This document shows, in pieces, positions 53,142-64,000 of a DNA stretch of 64,000 nt. Source of the stretch: Isoetes taiwanensis (Eukaryota; Streptophyta; Lycopodiopsida; Isoetales; Isoetaceae); contig JAJEKV010000014.1 of assembly GCA_021234155.1 (NCBI GenBank), forward strand, positions 5,845,563 through 5,909,562. The letters are read 5' to 3'. A program made the translations under genes and the position numbers. Each line of letters opens with the position of its first letter. Positions within the stretch are counted from its first letter, which is position 1. The notes below the pieces were generated by a model. The model worked only from the letters and a program-made list of their open reading frames with translations, did no database searches and was not told where the DNA came from.

Positions 53142-55740
53142 CACTAGACCATGATGGACCATTAAAGGGCATTTTGAAGGTTCACAAAAAAAATCATATA
53201 AAATCAAGAACACAAAAACTAGCCAAACCGTTTCTAGGAGTTCATATATGGCAATCATGCTTCACATGAAAAATACACAAAAATGTATCAGCTCTCATTC
53301 TTGTGAGTTATGCTCTAGCAAACCCAAGGGGGTCAAGTACCAAAAGCTTCATGTTCATACAAAGTAAAACTGTCTTGATAAAAAGATTTTTTTGATTTTT
53401 TTGGTTATAATGTGATTTTTCTACACAAGATATAGAGCAAGGCACAAAAAACCACATCTCAATTCGAAGTCTGTGAAGGAAGATAGAGCAATTCAAACAT
53501 GACAGGGTCAAAACTATCATCTGCCTTCTGAGAACCAGTACTGGTTCCCAGAAAGCAGTTGTGATATAAAAACAACAACTTTCAGAAGGAGATCAATTTT
53601 GAGTTCAAATTTGGCATATAAGTAGTTCACGAAGTCCTCCATCCTATAAAAATATTTGTTGAGTTTGAATTTGATGTTTTGACTTTTACTTCTATTTTTA
53701 ATTTTAGGTAATTTATAGAAATGGATAGCATTGCTACGTATGACTCTAGGTTGTCCTCCAAAAAATCACATTATGAAAGTTTATAAGGATATGGAACTAA
53801 TGCAAAAAGAAGCTCGTGGAAAGAGCCAAAGACATGGTAAAAAAAAAATAAAAAACGATATCTGTACCTGCCCATTACTGGTCCATAGTTCATTCAAAAA
53901 TTGATAATATCCTTAGTCCATTTCAAGTTGAGTTTTGGGACACAAGTAGCTCTTAGACCACTTTGTTCACAAAAAATACTTTTTGTTCATTATCTTGAAG
54001 ATTATATTAGAATAGAATAGAATAGAATAGTTTTTTTATCGTCCACTGAGACCAATCGGCCTATGGGACCCAGAAGGACAAAATTATATTATATCTTTAA
54101 TGTTTATTCTAGATTTGTGCCCTAAGGTGTGACTTTACAAAATCACATCCTCAAAATATCTCATGTCAAGAAACCAATGCAAAAAGAACCAAGGAAAAAT
54201 ATGAAACTTTTACTATAAAAAATCAAGATAGACCGCTATTTGCAGTCCAGTTGCAGACCATCATTGGTCCAAATGACTGAAAGTTCAAAAATCATTAATG
54301 GTGCCACCTTAATCAATTTTGATCTCAACTTTCACATATAGTTTACTTGTATGATTCTCTATAGGACAAAATTAATTGATTAGGTTAGCTTGCATAATTT
54401 AAGGGTAAAGTTAAAGCACAAAACAATTGCGAATTTATAGGGTATTTATGACCAATTGAACCTACATGGACTTTCACTTACACCTTTCAAAAATCATGTG
54501 ATCGAAGCTAAAAAGCCATTGTATCATTCTATGGGAGAAAATGGATAAGGCTAGTGAGAGATATATGCTCTATACAATTGGTCTCGTGGACCATAAATGG
54601 TGATGCGTGCTTATATAAATTAAAACCTTAGAAATAACATATTACTTTAACATGCAACTAGAGATTTCTATTGCCAAGAAAGGTTTGCATCCATAAAAAA
54701 TATAATATACATGAAAGATAACTTACATGTAATATTATTCTACTTGGATGACAATGCTTTATAGCAGTAACACAGATATGAAGTTTATGCTAGTAAGAAA
54801 TAAGCAAATTTCATGGTATTCTTTTCAATAAGACCATACAACCTATATAAGAGATTTCTATAATATATCATTTCTCACATTTTGAACTATTTTAAAGGCA
54901 TATTTGGGGAAAAGTAGTGTCTCTATCATTGTGGAGTTTTGGACCTATAATTATGGAGCTAACCCAACTTTTTATGCTCTAATGTGTTTATTCGGATATT
55001 GTACATCATGTTTGAATTCCAAAAATTGTATAGTTACACCCTAGTTACACTATATGTAAGTTGATAAGAGTTATGTTCTATGTAGATATAAATAGAACGC
55101 ATCATTTATTACCCACATGGCATTATAGATGGTTGTGATTGGAGCATTTTAACATATACTTTTGTCCAGAATTCTGTATAGTAGATTCTTTTAGTAAATA
55201 TTGAGGTTAACATGACTTATAAACACTTCAAAAAATCATGAAACTATAGCTCGTATAGTTAGCAACTCATGGCCACAAGAATTAAATCAAAACTTGTTAT
55301 AATAAGAGAGAAATAATTCTTGAACCTCAAGCAGCTTTTCTGACCAAAATAGGGTTTGGCGGCTTCCACCGATGTCATATGATAGCAAGAAAACATGGGA
55401 ACATAAAACTCAATGTGTTCTATGATAAACAGGTAAATACCTCCAATTTTAGCAAGGTTTAGGTCACTTTATGATAGAAATATCAAAGAGAGCAGTTCTG
55501 GACTGGTGCAGAAAATGCCAAATTCTCCAATGTTTGAGCAATCACCACAAGGTGTATGTGACCCCATTGGCCTTGAAATTCTCAGAGGTCATTAAGAAAC
55601 AAGTGAAGACTCAAATGATGGTGGTATATTATAAAATTAAAATTTCTTTCGTGAGTTACATGAGTTTAAGTGGCAGAGGTCATGTGGGCCAGTTCTGGTC
55701 CATGGATCAGGAATGGTCCTAGGGACAGGTCTAGTGTTAA
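53138..55740 (+). mobile_element. TTAA-flanked DNA transposon, copy A (near complete, non-coding)
   Basis: It begins TTAACACTAGACC (53138-53150) and ends GGTCTAGTGTTAA (55728-55740). The inverted repeat is short but exact, and both sides carry TTAA. The same termini and interior occur inverted in 17239-23617, and a middle fragment occurs at 9261-10035. The interior is a series of diverged units of about 335-390 bp headed by motifs such as gaaccagtactggttc (53532), ccattactggtcc (53872), gaccatcattggtcc (54256) and ggaccataaatgg (54588). No transposase is encoded, so it would be non-autonomous. A 74-bp LINE end (54009-54082) inserted later. Confidence 0.75.
54009..54082 (-). mobile_element. 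74-bp 5'-truncated LINE insertion with 8-bp target duplication
   Basis: agaatagaatagaatag followed by tttttttatcgtccactgag and ctatgggacccagaagg matches the 3' end of the LINE at 39892-42005. It is flanked by attatatt on both sides (54001-54008 and 54083-54090). The related copy at 9261-10035 lacks it. Confidence 0.85.
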
Positions 55741-56015
55741 GAATGGAATGTCAATATCCAATAAAAAGATATATAATCACCATCCACAAAACATTCGCGT
55801 TTTTGAAACAGAACTTGAAATCTTGGGTCAGATAAAACACCAAAATCTTGTTAGCCCTCATGGATATTTTCCTTCTCCTTTTGGGAACCTCTTATTTTAT
55901 GATTACATGGGAAATGGAAGCTTATGAGATGTGTTGCATGGTAAGTTAAGTTCAGATTTTGATAGTAAAATGAATTGTCTGTTGCTTAGTATTGAGGCAG
56001 GCTTGGGGCAAAGGT
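55741..56015 (+). pseudogene. ERECTA-like LRR receptor kinase fragment
   Basis: The plus strand reads [52 protein letters not shown] and NGSL, then TGA where the family has Trp, then DVLHG. These are the N-lobe strands and the alphaC helix of ERECTA-family kinases, which sense peptides in growth and stomatal patterning. The lysine block (VAIK in the family) is altered to SNKK. GTAAGT after LHG may be a donor. Similarity fades near 56015 and no C-lobe is found. The transposon at 53138-55740 is inserted in this exon. Confidence 0.75.
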
Positions 56016-59000
56016 TTGGGTTGGATTGGATTGGATTGGTGGGACAACCATATTCAAGGTGTATTTCTAGGCATCCTATTCAGGGCATATTTGTAGGCAT
56101 CCCATTCATTCTGCCCTCACAAGAAATATAAAAATGGTAAGGGCGTGCTTTACATTTTTGGATGGCCTTATACACGATACGTTATTTGCATGCCATTTTC
56201 GGCAAGGGGAATGGAGGTTTATAGTGTTAACTACGTTTTGGCAGCACAAAAAGAATTGACCAATATGAAAGGACTGAGTTGAAAACAAAAGACAAGTCAA
56301 AACCTGGGTTCTAAGGAATGGTTTGGTGCAAATAAAGAAATGAGGATCTAAAGTGTTAGGCTATCCACCCAAGAAAGTGAAGAGATGCATGCATGCCATC
56401 CATGCTGGTTATATGTCGTCTAGACTGACAATGACTATAATATCCAGTCATATGGTGCTTATATTTGTAAAGCTTTGACATATTCGTAAAGCTTGACATC
56501 GATGAAATTATTGGAGTGCAAAAATGTCTTAATGTGCTTATTTGGCCTTTGTTTGTCATACATTAAATGTGTTTGCTACACATGCGTTATCCCAATTTAG
56601 GCTTCAACAACATCGTTGTTGCTTAGATAATTAATTGACTGAAAATGCTGAGAACAGCTCCTCTGCTAGAATAGTAAACATTAGTGCAGAATTTATAATG
56701 TGACAGATTGACAAGGCTGGTATGTTTGTGCTAAGCAGTATCAAGTTCCACACTATATACATAAAACTTTCCATGTCTCCTAAGATCACGTCTTGACACA
56801 ATCTGCAGATAGCTACTACATCTATACCTAGTATGTAGCTACATTTGCGAAAGTTATGCCCCGGTAAAAAAAATGGCTATATTTGATACATGGTATGTAG
56901 CAACATTTGCGAACTTTGGCATTAAGTTACATGTCTTCCTTATAGACCTTTATCTATGAGGGGAACTATTGCCAAAGCTTTGAAACACTAGATTCCATCC
57001 AATATAAAGAAAAAAAGAACAGAAAGATTTGAAGAAAAAAAGAAGACCGTGAAAGGGCAAGTAGTTAGATTAGCTTCCTAAAGAAAGGAATAAAGATCAA
57101 GTTCCATTTTGCAGAATTGCGTTCACATATCATAATATGACAAACAACCATATAAGTGCAAAAGTGACTTAGATGTTGTCTTAGATTAGAGAGATTTTCT
57201 TTGTTGGCATCTATAAAGCTTAAGAATACGCAGCAAAATTGACTATTTTGTAGCTTCATATAGTCTTCATCATTTTACATGCATAGGAAAAGGAAACATA
57301 TGGCAACATTTCTAGTTACCCTTATGGCTGATGAAATCATGGTTAATGTACATCATATTTTTACTTATTATTTTAGAGAGATACTCTCCTAAATATACAA
57401 TAATTTGGCGTTAAGTTTAATCTCTTACATATACAATGACACAGCGTAAGTTGTCAAGGGCAGTATCCATTTTTTGATTAGCAATATAGACCACATGGTT
57501 TTAAAAGAATTGAGGCATTTTTTTGTTAATTGGTTCCTTGATTGGTAGTATAGCAATATAGACTGCATGGCCTAAGCATTGAGCATTTCTAATTAGTTGG
57601 TTCGTTAGCTACCTCACTTAATTACTTACTAAAAAATTTCCAATTTGAGGTTGGTTGTCAATTATTGGCCAATATATGAAGATTAATGCAAAAGCAACTA
57701 ATCATTTTGTTTAATACCAACAAATTGTGTTGTGCATGCATGTCACATAATCGCTACAGAAGTGTGAAACAATTTTGTCTTTTACATAACAAGATGAGAA
57801 CACTTTCACAGACATACATTTGAGATGCATTATACTTTTAATGCATCTAATTTACAACAATAAGTAGAGATGGTTAAGCAACATCTCGAGTCTGTTATGA
57901 ATCATTACCATGAGAATGCATGCAGAACCAAGGGAATCACTCGGAGAGCTCCCAATATTTCATGCAACTCCTAATGAATAACAATTAGAATGTTTATATA
58001 CACATGCACTCTACCATGTAATTGCTTGGTCATATACATTGCCAAGATTGAGGCAAGCAACTCAACTCCAACAAAACAACTGTGTACACATGATAAGGTT
58101 TAAACAATTATCTCAACTCCTCTCCACTCCTCTAAGCTGGATACCAATGAAAAAACAACCCCCTCTCACAACAAGCCTGTTATCAATCAGCTATCAATCA
58201 GCAGGGTCTAAATCATGTTGTTTCTGTTCAACCATGTAAGTGCTAATCTTTGGTTACTAGAACAAAAAAAGCTACTACCAAGTGAACCACAGTTAGTTGC
58301 ATATCCTTAAACAGATAATAAAATTCAGTACCTGAAACCACTTGATGTCTACCATTTAGACTTTGTAATAAGAAACTGGGTTTGTGAAACTGGAGGCAAA
58401 CTTCCAAAACTCTGCCCCTAACCTTTAGAATCTTTGCAAGACTTCTCGTGTCCTTCATGGTAATCCTATCGTGCAAAGTATCCTCCTGGCTTTCATTTGA
58501 GGGTTTGCCATGAAGCAAAACTTTAGCCAAATCTGCTAAGCTGACAATTGTGATCCACAAAAAATTTGAGATCTATAGTCAAAGTATCAGCAATTATATT
58601 ATTTTGCCTACAAACTACATTACGCACACTGGAGTACACTTCAAGGCTTCATGAGTGGCTGATAGAGGATGTGCCCTCTATAAATGATGCCAATCTGTTA
58701 ACTTCTACATTTCCCCGGTAAAGAATCTTCAACAGTACCAGCAGTACGTTGACATGATGGAAATTCCATTTCAGAAATAAGACTAATACTCATGTTCGCC
58801 GATGTTTAAAGAAACTGAAGACTTGGAACCAATCTGGCCCAGAATTCAGTCCTATGCCACTAACATCAATTATACCCTTATGTTATTGTTTTGGCAGGCC
58901 ATCAATGTTGCAACAACCGTGTTTTACTCAAGGTGCAGCCCCATAGTCCGCTTTCCTCTAGTCTGCAAACATCATAGTCCTTTTTAGCAGCTTTTTAGTA

Positions 59001-59480
59001 TATCCAAGTAAGGAAAAACCAAGATGGTATAAGTAAGAAAATTCTGACAAATCTATGATTTTCTAAAGCGGAGGATATTTAATTATAGGGCATAGAAATT
59101 TTGTGGGCCTCGTTATCGCACTATTTATTAAGTTATAAGTCTATTAGGGGCCTGACATCCGGGTGCTCTTCTTTCATTTTATCATTCCATTTAAACCCAA
59201 CAAGAGTTTTCATACTTCAAAATGGAGATAAATGTGGCGCCTAATAGTGAAATAATGGTGCCCTGCTTCTAAATGAAGCAAGACAATTTAGCATATCATA
59301 TTCTAATTTTGTTAGGGAAACAAAAGCAACTTAGTATAGACTTAATATGGATATCAACAATGGGATATAACAGCAACATAGACGTAAAGGATGTGTACTA
59401 CACAATCTACATCTGGACAATTCTGAAAATCTAAAGGTCATGTTTCCTCCAGCCTCTCCTCGGGCTCCAATAATGTTTAC
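56016..59480. other. No recognisable gene
   Basis: AT-rich. A direct repeat 'tatgtagctacatttgcgaa' (56832, and 56894 in diverged form) and a repeated 'tagcaatataga' motif (57479, 57550) are the only structures seen. A minus-strand ORF at 58560-58243 lacks family features. Confidence 0.35.
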
Positions 59481-59606
59481 CGGTATGTGAGTTGAGTGCA
59501 CCTCCAAAAAAGGAAGAGAATAGTTCTGCATCTAAGGTAGCACTCATGAGCACCAAGCAAAGACCAGGGCGGAGATGCAGTTCCTTTAATATTACCAGAA
59601 GAAAAT
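59481..59606 (-). pseudogene. Isolated exon of a DExH-box RNA helicase
   Basis: Between an acceptor (ttaattcag, just right of 59606) and a donor (CCG|GTAAAC at 59480) the minus strand encodes [28 protein letters not shown] and SSFFGGA. This is helicase motif III (SAT) and its flanks as in plant DExH3/DExH5-type RNA helicases, which unwind RNA with ATP. The 42-codon exon is open and well bordered, but I found no other helicase exons within the window. It may be a captured or leftover exon, or the rest may have decayed. Confidence 0.65.
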
Positions 59607-60823
59607 CTGAATTAAGAGAGAAAAAGTGAGTGAGGTAAACTACAATCCACACTGGAAATTTTAACCTTCATTCATGTAGAATAACATGGGTTACACCACT
59701 CAAGATTGGATCTCCTAAAAGTTGCCTCAACAAAAACGCAAATGTGTATTTCTTTCTTCCATTCCTTCTAAACGTACTTGATAACCTATCTGCAAGTAAG
59801 CAATGGGCAGGGTGGACGGAGCATCAAAAGATGTTTTTGTTATTATATCTTAATAGAAAAATAGAAAGATAACATTATCTGCCTTTACTATAATTATTGC
59901 AATGTAAATTCTTGTCTGTTGCACATTAGAACCTCTGTTCATCTTTGCCAAACTCAAAACAAGAACGATCTATGACGCTAGAATATGCATACACTTGCAT
60001 CTGCCTGCATTTTCTAGTCCAACCACGTTGTCGTAGACCATCACATATAAAGCCAAATAAGCATTTTTTGGCTTCGTCTTTTGGTCATTCAAGAACAGAC
60101 CAGGGACCAATATGCCAATGTTCAGCAAATCTTTTGATTTTGGCATGGACTTCCATGATTCTCCTCAGGCAATTGCGACAGGGTCTAACAGTAATCAATA
60201 TTGTTGTAGCAACGATCTTGTTGATGGCCACGGATTTAATCAATAGTATGCTTTTAGAAGAAAATGATGTGGCAAGGAAATCTATGCTTGGAGTTTTCAA
60301 ATCATATAAATCTGGCAGGTGGAGAACTAAAGAATCAATGATTCTGAAGCAGCCTCCAACCAAAATTTCATTAAAAAGGATGCAAACTGACTGGAGGAGA
60401 TATTCAGATCCTCACTTCGAGCTGAAATTCTTTTTCGTATATTGCTTTTGTTAGACTTTTCAAGCCCTTTTATATCCATGAAGTAGACAGCTCCAATTGG
60501 CAACCCTGAAAATACAAATTAGTAATGCATTCTTTCACAAACCCATTTCCAATCAGATCGAGATGAATAGAAGCGGTTGGGAATATTTTGATGGTAGAGT
60601 AACTGAAGATCTGATTAGTATAAGCTTATATACTGGCAATGAGCTTACAAATTTACCATGTATAATGAATCTCATCTAGTTTCTCATATCTGTCACATAT
60701 TAACTCAGCAAAAACAATAGGCCTTCCATTCAGGCATAACAAAGGCATATTCGAATGACTTGACCTGTAGCCTATTCATGCAGAAGTTGAAACACGATAA
60801 GAAATAATCTGATACAAAGCCAT
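59607..60823. other. No confident gene
   Basis: Plus-strand ORF 59945-60454 includes LEENDVARKSMLGVFKSY and SLKRMQTDWRRYSD, which looks protein-like but I do not recognise it. Otherwise AT-rich. Confidence 0.3.
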
Positions 60824-60838
60824 GACCTTTGCCCTTCA

Positions 60839-61648
60839 CAGCTATTGCTGCATTGTTGCCACAGGATTTTGGTCCACAGATTGAGGTAGTCGTATGGGGT
60901 TGCCATCAGGATATCCAGCCAGGGCGGTTTGTGTCTTCTGTGTATAAATTGCTTTTGCATTCTGAAGTCCTGCCTCCATCTAACAGGTGGCATCTTCAGG
61001 TCCCTCAGCCACAATGGAAAAGTGTTTGGATATGGGTATGGGATAAGCTGCTTCATCCCAAAGTAGTAGTTTTGTGGTGGCAAGTGATCCATAGATGCCT
61101 CAGAGTCAATAGGTTAGTCCATAAAATGGATAATCGGATTTCAGAGCTCTGTCCTTTATGCCAGCAAAGGGTTGAGAGTGTTTTTTCTTGTGTGAGCGGC
61201 TTCGGCAGGCATGGTCTTGGTTGTTGTCCCTATTTGGCACGTCTCGATCTAGCCAGCAAATTTTGCTTGCTATCTATCCTGATGCTTGGCCCAAACTACG
61301 GAAACGAGCTTTTCATCTCGCATGTGGCTGGTTTTTATGGTCAATCTGGAAGAGAAGGAGGTTGTTTATCTTTAAGGGCGTAAATACTGCAGATGAGATT
61401 GCTCTTCGGTGGGCGCAAAATAAAATTGTTATGGCTTACAATTGTTCTTCTCTTGATCAAGAGAAGAAAGTACTGATCTGGCATACTTACCTTCAGATTC
61501 ATTCTTTTGCATAGGCAGGTGGTTGTGCTCAGTTGGATCGGTTTGTCCACTGGGGTTATAATCCTGTCTTTGCATTTTATGTTGCTCTAGTTTTTAGTTG
61601 GTGAATAAAGCTTGTCATCCTTCAAAAAAAAAAAAAAAAAAAAAAAAA
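60839..61648 (+). mobile_element. 5'-truncated L1-like LINE with poly-A and 15-bp target duplication
   Basis: The insert ends in a run of about 24 A (61624-61648). It is flanked by gacctttgcccttca on both sides (60824-60838 and 61649-61663). Only the last part of ORF2 and the 3' region are present. Long target duplication, 5' truncation and a poly-A tail are typical of target-primed reverse transcription. Confidence 0.95.
60860..61514 (+). pseudogene. LINE ORF2 C-terminus with zinc-binding (zf-RVT) domain
   Basis: The frame from 60829 carries WKSVWIWVWDKLLHPKVVVL, WWQVIHRCLRVNRLVHK and CPLCQQRVESVFSC, the zf-RVT pattern found at the end of plant LINE reverse transcriptases. A frameshift near 61185 moves the frame to CERLRQAWSWLLSLFG and on to a stop at 61512-61514. 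Confidence 0.85.
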
Positions 61649-61663
61649 GACCTTTGCCCTTCA

Positions 61664-62068
61664 ATAAACAAAATGTGGAAAGCCTATGGTCTTTTTATCT
61701 GCAAATGTCTAGAGATAACAAATGCCCGATTCCTGCAGAATAACTATTAAGACAGGAAAGGCAGAAAATATGTACCTCTTGGCACGAAGCCACCACCAGA
61801 CTTCCCAATAGAACTCAAACAAGAATTTTCATATGATTTCTAATTTTCCAGACCACAACAGGATTCGAAAATAAGGAATCCAATGATGAAGATTAAATTG
61901 TTGATGATGTGGCAAACATGTGAACAGTCTAGAACTGTACAAATTGTTGCAGGGGAGGTTAGGCAAGCCTGGTAACTACTAAAATTGGCTAAAGTAAGAA
62001 AATTATGTCAAACCAGCATCAATTCCTGCAGGGCAATCTATCAGAATAAATGCACAAATAAGGCTTAC
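61664..62068. other. No recognisable gene
   Basis: Non-coding; on the minus strand it would be intron downstream of the kinase exon at 62069. I found no following exon. Confidence 0.35.
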
Positions 62069-62335
62069 AAAATCTGATCTCGATCTAGTTTACTAGCAAG
62101 CTCTTCATTATCATCTGGAAATCTCATTATTTTCACTGCAACAGGCAAGCCATGGTAGATTCCTTCATAAAACAGGCTACCATAGAACAGGCTATATGTA
62201 CCCTGCAAATTTCAACCCTAAAATAGTTCTTTCATATCTATCGTCCAATCGTCAGCCTCTCCCATTGCTTCTTCATCACCGAAGGGCTCCAGATACCTAG
62301 ACCAGGAAATACAGTGCTTCAAATCCTTCCCTTTC
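62069..62335 (-). pseudogene. Raf-like (HT1-type) serine/threonine kinase fragment
   Basis: The minus strand reads GKDLKHCISWSRYLEPFG, then EADDWTIDMKELF. After two small frame changes it reads GTYSLFYGSLFYEGIYHG, LPVAVKIMRFPDDNEE and LASKLDRDQI, ending at GTAAGC (62068). This is the start of the kinase domain in plant Raf-like MAPKKKs of the HT1/STY type, with the ATP-binding VAVK. The glycine-rich loop contains a small tandem duplication (SLFYGSLFYEG). TAG and TGA occur in the linking stretch near 62215, so the copy looks broken unless that stretch is an intron (ttgcag precedes 62203). No further kinase exons are seen. Confidence 0.7.
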
Positions 62336-64000
62336 TTTATTATTTTGCCAATGTAGGGCCTTGGAGGTGAAATAGTAAGCTAAGATTATGCATGCAGGCA
62401 TGTAGAATAAACTGATTAAAACCAAACAATTACCGAGCTAAAGAAATTCCGAGCTGAAGTTGGGTCTCCATGGCTACAGCCGATTGTGAAACACTCAGGT
62501 TACTGCTTCTAGATGATATGGGTAGCTAACAGGGTCTTCAAGTAACGGAGAAGGGAAGACAAAACCCAATTGTCGATCAAAGAATATGGCGGAAGAGAGA
62601 ATTTCCTTAGATTTTCTATTTTTCGTAGCTGTAGATGAAGAAATTTAACAAATCATACCAGATAGAAGCAGTTTGATGAGAAATTTGGCGGCCTGCTCTG
62701 GTCGTTGGAGGTTTGGTTGTTAGGGCCGGAATGGTCAGGGTCGCGGCCGAAGGAATTACCTGGCTTTTATATTTTTTCTAACCGTCGATTCATAAATTAA
62801 AAAATCTAACAGTTGAGATGAAAAAAAACTGACGTGGCAAGACACGTGGCATAGCTAGAAACTCAGAAAAGTGGGCAGCTCGGGTTAGGCAACCCTGCTA
62901 AAAAATAGATAGAAAAAAAAATGAGACTAACGAGGCTGAGAACCCAAAAGAGCTGTATTTTAGAGCTAGGAAAAAAATATTATAAAGTAGAGCTAGATTT
63001 TAGAACTAGAAACAAAATATCTACATCTATATATAATATTAATGGAAAAATAAGAGGATAATATGTGCAGCATCTTGACTGTTGACCTTGTTGTATGCGA
63101 TAACTTCTATTATAGGCCATTAAAATATGGACAGTTATTTCTTCACTCGCGCGACCCTCTACATGCCGCTCTGTTGTCCAAAAACATCTTACCTGCTAAT
63201 CTACCTCTGCTGGCGACCGTCCAGAGGAGATTGGGTTTCATTTGGATTGGATTGAACATGCCATTTTCATTTTCTACTTTGGTGGTTTTCTTTATGGTTT
63301 TTTCCATCATGGGCATTGATCGACACCAAATCCATTGACATGTAGGGCACATGGTCTTTCTATCTGCACTATGGATCATAGCCATTGCTATGGCTTCAAT
63401 GGGAGTCAAATACCTGTTTGATCAGGGCTAAGTTTAGGACAGAGACAACGTTCTCCCCATCTAGGGAATGGACTAGCGAAATCGTATTTTTCTTCCACAC
63501 TCATGAATACAAGAAGAAGACCATGGCATCTAATCATGATTGTTAGAGGACCGCATACTGTAAGACAACATTCTGATTTCTGTCATTTTTCTTTCCAAAT
63601 ACTTGTATTCATATGAAGTGATAAACATCAGACAGCTTGAAGATACCTTTCAGGACAAAATGCTATGGCCCAGTTGTCATTAAGGTATGAAATTATATTT
63701 AAGTGTCTGTTCTTTAGTGTAATTCTTCTTACTTGATGGGTTGAGGCTGTTTTGGTCTTCAGGTCTTTACCCAATCAAGGCTTGACAACACACTCAGATG
63801 TGCAGAAATTATGGGACAGCGGGGCATATCCATGCCTAAAAATATGTTTATTTTCTACTAAAAAGATTTAGAACACAACAAGATCTGGGATGTTGTAGGA
63901 GATTGCAGTCCTTGGTGGGTCACAGTGGAGAGGAATCACTGGCCATTTTGAATGACCATTTGATTTAGCAGTTCTCCTCTTGTGGAAGTTTTATGGAATC
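62336..64000. other. No recognisable gene
   Basis: 'gctagattttagaactag' near 62991 resembles 'gctagatttcagaactag' near 53030, so a short dispersed repeat is present. A 91-codon ORF at 63063-63338 has no known motif. Confidence 0.35.

Noticed and set aside
1..64000. tRNA or rRNA genes
   Set aside because: I looked for cloverleaf-type and rRNA-like segments and saw none; the tRNA-like matches are retrotransposon primer-binding sites only.

Overview
This is eukaryotic nuclear DNA from a land plant with a large, transposon-filled genome. The plant assignment rests on an oleosin with a perfect proline knot, a PPR fragment, trihelix, ERECTA-type and Raf-type kinase fragments, and plant-style Copia and L1 elements primed from initiator tRNA-Met. 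A fern or other non-flowering vascular plant is my best guess from the style of the oleosin and PPR sequences, but the window does not prove it. Almost every gene-like sequence is broken, intron-split or inside a mobile element. The oleosin is the best candidate for a working host gene.

Layout. 1-9255 is a minus-strand L1-like LINE whose reverse transcriptase is split by a young Copia element (175-5948, LTRs differing at two positions, 5-bp target duplication). 9261-10035 is a fragment of an AT-rich repeat family. 10036-13366 is a second decayed L1-like LINE on the minus strand. 16753-23888 is a trihelix-like coding sequence split by a TTAA-flanked transposon (17239-23617); that transposon carries a MULE transposase fragment and a complete Gag-only LTR element (19164-22675). 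24185-26182 holds a diverged foldback MITE and an intronless ERD2-like pseudogene. 27640-28380 is a PPR pseudogene. 29140-32730 is a multi-exon locus ending in an Ulp1-like cysteine protease domain. 32949-35365 holds two minisatellites. 36382-39485 holds unrecognised minus-strand ORFs. 39742-42005 is a GC-rich LINE of another lineage. 43160-47153 is crowded with foldback repeats and a hAT-type MITE. 47470-47875 is the oleosin. 52491-52987 is a long-TIR foldback MITE. 53138-55741 is a second, near-complete TTAA element, inserted into an ERECTA-like kinase exon. 59481-62335 holds a DExH helicase exon, a 5'-truncated LINE with a 15-bp target duplication, and a Raf-like kinase pseudogene.

The most interesting observation is the TTAA element family. 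Two copies (17239-23617 and 53138-55740) share TIRs starting CACTAGA, are flanked by TTAA on both sides, and each interrupts a recognisable coding sequence whose reading frame resumes if the element and one TTAA are subtracted. The interior is made of diverged units of about 335-390 bp, each headed by a palindrome-like GGACC...GGTCC motif. A second notable signal is a series of short hairpins with covarying stems in the Gag-only LTR element (21492-21577).
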